Assembly: GCF_014333615.1 (NCBI RefSeq)
Contig: NZ_JACSCY010000001.1
Coordinates: 248,001-312,000, forward strand
Direction: 5' to 3'
Origin: Hymenobacter citatus
GTDB lineage: Bacteria; Bacteroidota; Bacteroidia; Cytophagales; Hymenobacteraceae
DNA length: 64,000 nucleotides
Positions 61,313 to 64,000 of the stretch are shown piece by piece (position 1 is the stretch's first letter; each line of letters starts with the position of its first letter). The notes under the pieces were generated by a model. It saw only the letters and a program-made list of their open reading frames with translations. It ran no database searches and was not told the origin of the DNA. The translations under genes and the position numbers were made by a program.

Positions 61313-62059
61313 ATGAAAACTGCTTTAATCACAGGCGCTTCGTCGGGGATTGGTCGGGCTACGGCGGTGGCGCTGGCAGAGGCTGGCTTCCGACTGGTGC
61401 TTACGGGGCGTCGGCGCGAGAAGCTAGAGGAACTGGCGCAGCAGCTAGCGCCTGCGCCTACCTACCTGCTCACCTTCGATGTACGCGACCGGGCCGCTAC
61501 GGAAGCAGCCATTGGCAGCTTACCCGCCGAGTTTCAGGAAATTGATGTGCTACTCAACAACGCCGGCAATGCGCACGGCCTGGCTCCCATTCAGGAAGGT
61601 GACCCTGCGGATTGGGACGCCATGCTGGATGGTAACGTGAAAGGGTTGCTCTACGTGACCCGCGCCGTGCTACCCACCATGACGCGCCGCCGGCAAGGCC
61701 ATATCGTGAACGTAGGTTCTATCGCAGGCAAGGAAGCCTACGCCAACGGCAACGTTTACTGCGCCTCCAAAGCTGCCGTAGACTCGCTCACCAAAGGCAT
61801 GCGGCTGGACTTACTACCCCATGGCATTCGGGTGGCCGAAGTGAACCCCGGCGCCGTGGAAACGGAGTTTTCGCAGGTGCGCTTCAAAGGCGACCAAGAG
61901 CGTGCCGATAAGGTATACCAGGGCTTCGAGCCGTTGCGCGCCGAAGATGTGGCCGATGTTATCCGGTTTATGGTGACGCGCCCGCCGCACGTGAACGTAG
62001 CCGAAGTACTGCTGCTGCCTACCGCGCAAGGCGCGGCTACTGCAATTCAGAAAGGGTAG
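61313..62059 (+). CDS. Short-chain dehydrogenase/reductase (YdfG-like)
   Basis: 248 residues. NAD(P) motif TGASSGIGRATAVA, NNAG in VLLNNAGNA, Ser in VGSIAGKEAY and the YCASK catalytic Tyr/Lys. The pattern fits classical SDRs of the serine or 3-hydroxy acid dehydrogenase kind. The reading frame ends at the border of a repeat. Substrate unknown. Confidence 0.9.
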   Translation: MKTALITGASSGIGRATAVALAEAGFRLVLTGRRREKLEELAQQLAPAPTYLLTFDVRDRAATEAAIGSLPAEFQEIDVLLNNAGNAHGLAPIQEGDPADWDAMLDGNVKGLLYVTRAVLPTMTRRRQGHIVNVGSIAGKEAYANGNVYCASKAAVDSLTKGMRLDLLPHGIRVAEVNPGAVETEFSQVRFKGDQERADKVYQGFEPLRAEDVADVIRFMVTRPPHVNVAEVLLLPTAQGAATAIQKG

Positions 62060-62196
62060 GGAAGTAATGTAAACGTCTGTCATCCTGAGCGCAGCGAAGG
62101 ACCTTATCATGGTAGAACGAGTCGTTGTGATGTCTGTCGTTCACGCGTGAGAAGGTCCTTCGCTGCGCTCAGGATGACAGACGTTTACATTATTTC
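62059..62196. repeat. Inverted repeat, family A
   Basis: GTAATGTAAACGTCTGTCATCCTGAGCGCAG on the left is matched on the right by its complement, with extended arms GGAAGTAATG and CATTATTTCC. It contains the stop codon of the esterase on the minus strand (62185-62187). Confidence 0.88.
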
Positions 62197-62862
62197 CTTA
62201 AGCCGCTGCAACACCGCTCTATCCAACTGATGCCTACCCTCGAACCAGATAATTTCGGGGTCCACGCCTAATCCAAGCAGTGCCGCCTGCTGCTGCGCTA
62301 CGGCTTCGGCAGTTACATACTCATCTTGAGTGCCGCACACCAGCGTGACGGGCACCTGCCGCAGCAGGCGGGCAGCCACGGCCAGGTCCATATCGGGGGG
62401 GAAGGCGCCGGCCCACAGCACCAGCCGCGCCGCCCGAAACGGGGCGTGGGCCAGCCACCGGCTGACGGTGGCGGCGCCCTGCGAGAAGCCTAGCACCAGT
62501 ATCTGCACATCGGGTGAGCACTGGGCTAGAATGGTATCCGACAGCTGATTAAGGTAGGTTACGTAGTCCTCGATTTCGGTGAGGCGGTCTTCGCGCGTCA
62601 TCCAAGTAGCGCCTACGCGGCCACTCGTGCCCTGAAGGTAGAAACGGGAAAGTCCTTCGGGGGCCAGCACTACCGTGTTTAGATCATCCTCAGCGAGGAA
62701 GGCAAAGTGCCGGATGAAGTAGGCCGCCAGCTGTCCGTAGCCGTGGCACACCACCCATACGCGGCGCGTGTTAGGGCCAGGAGTGCCCAGCTGGTAGTAA
62801 CGCGCCGTGCGTTGGACGTGCAGATGATGTTCCTGTGCAGCCACTGGCAGTGCGTTAAACAA
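62185..62862 (-). CDS. Alpha/beta hydrolase, carboxylesterase/phospholipase type
   Basis: 225 residues from TTG 62862, which overlaps the end of the cytidine deaminase by 8 bases. GFSQGAATVSRW carries the nucleophile Ser (GxSxG), VTLVCGTQDEY the Asp and WFEGRHQLD the His. Family members hydrolyse short acyl esters. The last codon and stop come from a family A repeat. Coupled with the deaminase. Confidence 0.8.
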   Translation of the reverse strand: MFNALPVAAQEHHLHVQRTARYYQLGTPGPNTRRVWVVCHGYGQLAAYFIRHFAFLAEDDLNTVVLAPEGLSRFYLQGTSGRVGATWMTREDRLTEIEDYVTYLNQLSDTILAQCSPDVQILVLGFSQGAATVSRWLAHAPFRAARLVLWAGAFPPDMDLAVAARLLRQVPVTLVCGTQDEYVTAEAVAQQQAALLGLGVDPEIIWFEGRHQLDRAVLQRLKEIM

Positions 62863-63358
62863 TAGAATGCGGGTTGGGCAGGTTGTTGGCCGAAAAGCTG
62901 AACGGCAGCAGGTCGCCTACACTGCGGTAGCGGTAGATGGTGCCATCGGGGCCGGGAAGCAGCAGCGGAATGGGATGCTGCTGGCGGTGCTCGTACTCGG
63001 TCATCACTTGGCGGCAGGCGCCGCAGGGCCAGGCCAGCGTAAACTCGCCGTGGGCGGGACGGGCGGCTACGGCCATGCCCACAATACGCTGGGCCGGCTG
63101 GCTGGCCGCCCAGCCAAACAGGGCCGTGCGCTCGGCACACAGACCCGAAGGGTAGGCCGCATTCTCCTGGTTATTACCCCGAAATATACTCCCATCTTCC
63201 AGCAGCAGTGCCGCACCCACGTGAAAATGCGAGTAGGGCGCGTAGGCGTGGTCGGTGGCGGCGCGGGCAGCCTGCCACATGGTGGCTTCGGCAGGCGTCA
63301 GTTCCGCTTCCGATGCTAGTACGTCGACGGTGATGGTGAGATGCAGGGGGTGAGCCAT
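62855..63358 (-). CDS. cdd: Cytidine deaminase
   Basis: 167 residues from ATG 63358. APYSHFHVGAALLLEDG, then NQENAAYPSGLCAERTALF with the Cys-Ala-Glu active site and PCGACRQVM with the other two zinc Cys are all present. It turns cytidine into uridine in pyrimidine salvage. The open frame upstream is not supported. Stop overlaps the esterase start. Confidence 0.92.
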   Translation of the reverse strand: MAHPLHLTITVDVLASEAELTPAEATMWQAARAATDHAYAPYSHFHVGAALLLEDGSIFRGNNQENAAYPSGLCAERTALFGWAASQPAQRIVGMAVAARPAHGEFTLAWPCGACRQVMTEYEHRQQHPIPLLLPGPDGTIYRYRSVGDLLPFSFSANNLPNPHSIV

Positions 63359-63463
63359 CGGCAGGGCAATAGAAGTGACGGCGCCGAAGTGCGGCCCCGG
63401 TTGTGAGGAGGGGCGGCGAAAATACAATTATCTGCCGATAAATTGGTTTGGACTTGTTGGATG

Positions 63464-63595
63464 GTCATGCTGAGCGGAGCCAGAGGCGGAGGCGAAGCAT
63501 CTCGCCTGCTCCTGGGAATTTCAGCTTCTAGAATCACTACCCCACATCAGCACGCGAGATGCTTCGCCTCCGCCTCTGGCTCCGCTCAGCATGAC
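63464..63595. repeat. Inverted repeat, family B, 41-bp perfect arms
   Basis: Arms 63464-63504 and 63555-63595 are exact inverted copies starting GTCATGCTGAGCGGAGCC. The inner segments CGCCTGCT and TCAGCACGCGAG match other family B members. It lies between cdd and the LytTR gene. Confidence 0.92.
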
Positions 63596-63615
63596 GTTCT
63601 GGTTGAAAAAACCCT

Positions 63616-64000
63616 CTATAAACTCATTAGCTCCCGGAAACGGGCCGACTGCTGGCGCGATACTTCCACCTCCGGTCCTTCGCGCAGCTGGATTTTAAGG
63701 GTATTGCTGAACCAGGGTTCGATGCCAGCAATCCACTTTAGGTTGATAATCTGCTGCCGGTTTACCCGGAAAAATACCCGCGGGTCGAGGCGCTGCTCCA
63801 AGTACTGCAAGGTGCGCGGGATGAGGGGATGCTGCTGATCGAAGTAGATTTGGGTGTAGCTGCCGTTGATTTCAAACAGGCGGATATCAGCCAGGCGGAC
63901 GAACCAGCACCGCTCACCGTCTTTCACAAACACCTGGTCGTGCTCGGCGAGCAGGGTAGGAGCCGGCTCGAGCGTTGGGATAAGCGGCGTTTCGTTGGGA
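63616..64000 (-). CDS. LytTR response regulator, C-terminal part (5' end outside window)
   Basis: The frame is open to the window edge, so the receiver domain is missing. WFVRLADIRLFEINGSYTQI, then HPLIPRTLQYLEQRLDPRVF and FFRVNRQQIINLKWI form the LytTR DNA-binding domain. Such regulators are usually paired with a LytS/YehU-type kinase, which would be upstream outside this window. Confidence 0.85.
   Translation of the reverse strand, partial: PNETPLIPTLEPAPTLLAEHDQVFVKDGERCWFVRLADIRLFEINGSYTQIYFDQQHPLIPRTLQYLEQRLDPRVFFRVNRQQIINLKWIAGIEPWFSNTLKIQLREGPEVEVSRQQSARFRELMSL

Noticed and set aside
1738..63595. Recurring palindromes as a CRISPR array
   Set aside because: Copies are kilobases apart, inverted rather than direct, unequal in length and without spacers or cas genes.

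Overview
The window looks like chromosomal DNA of a Cytophagales bacterium, most likely Hymenobacter or a close relative. Reasons: GC-rich genes separated by AT-rich gaps, Bacteroidetes-type promoters (TAnnTTTG -7 boxes) ahead of many genes, hardly any Shine-Dalgarno sequences, gliding/type IX secretion genes (ubiE-porT pair, a PorE-like OmpA protein), a DUF5606 protein, and many short inverted repeats of the kind common in Hymenobacter. The genus is an inference. No complete rRNA, tRNA, phage, transposase or CRISPR array was seen.

Layout. 1-9 kb: end of a DinG-like helicase, a DUF885 lipoprotein, a thioredoxin-like protein, a YdcF protein, an aldehyde dehydrogenase, an ECF sigma/anti-sigma pair and a stand-alone H-NOX heme protein. 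9-21 kb: an orphan lipoprotein, a LacI-family regulator with an operator-like palindrome downstream, a TPR protein, small proteins of unknown role, an APC permease, a large anchored propeller protein and CorA. 21-31 kb: a self-contained export and signalling cluster (membrane-fusion protein, TolC, ABC ATPase, two FtsX/MacB-type permeases, NtrC-type response regulator, histidine kinase). 31-41 kb: surface glycan genes (three FemAB-like acyltransferases, a Wzx-like flippase, a GT2 glycosyltransferase, an FdtA-type sugar ketoisomerase, a membrane protein), including a visibly AT-rich stretch at about 34.5-35.9 kb and a broken gene at 35.9-36.2 kb, interrupted by an acyl-ACP desaturase, a PliI lysozyme inhibitor and a DUF427 protein. 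41-56.8 kb: mostly housekeeping genes (VWA/MoxR pair, cyclophilin, fasciclin, HIBADH-like enzyme, NERD protein, RsgA, WaaA, peroxiredoxin plus Fur-type regulator, aspartokinase, fructose-bisphosphatase, TonB-like protein, EngB). 57-64 kb: PorE-like protein, UbiE, PorT, an SDR, an esterase, cytidine deaminase and a LytTR regulator cut by the window edge.

The strongest new observation is in the export cluster. The MFP-TolC unit and the ABC unit each carry the same two elements upstream: a 16-bp palindrome of the form TGTYCGTnnGCGGACA, then a sigma-54-like -24/-12 box of the form TGGCRC-N5-TTGG. The gap from palindrome to box is the same in both places (66 nt between the last palindrome base and the first box base). 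Because the cluster encodes its own sigma-54 activator, this reads as an autoregulated export regulon with two coordinated promoters.

The second theme is the repeats. At least five families of imperfect palindromes fill most gaps, nest inside each other, supply the stop codons of several genes, and in one case seem to have landed in frame inside a signal peptide. The hexamer GGTAGG/CCTACC is also strikingly frequent throughout, and culminates in a G-rich TAGGG array at 30.9 kb.
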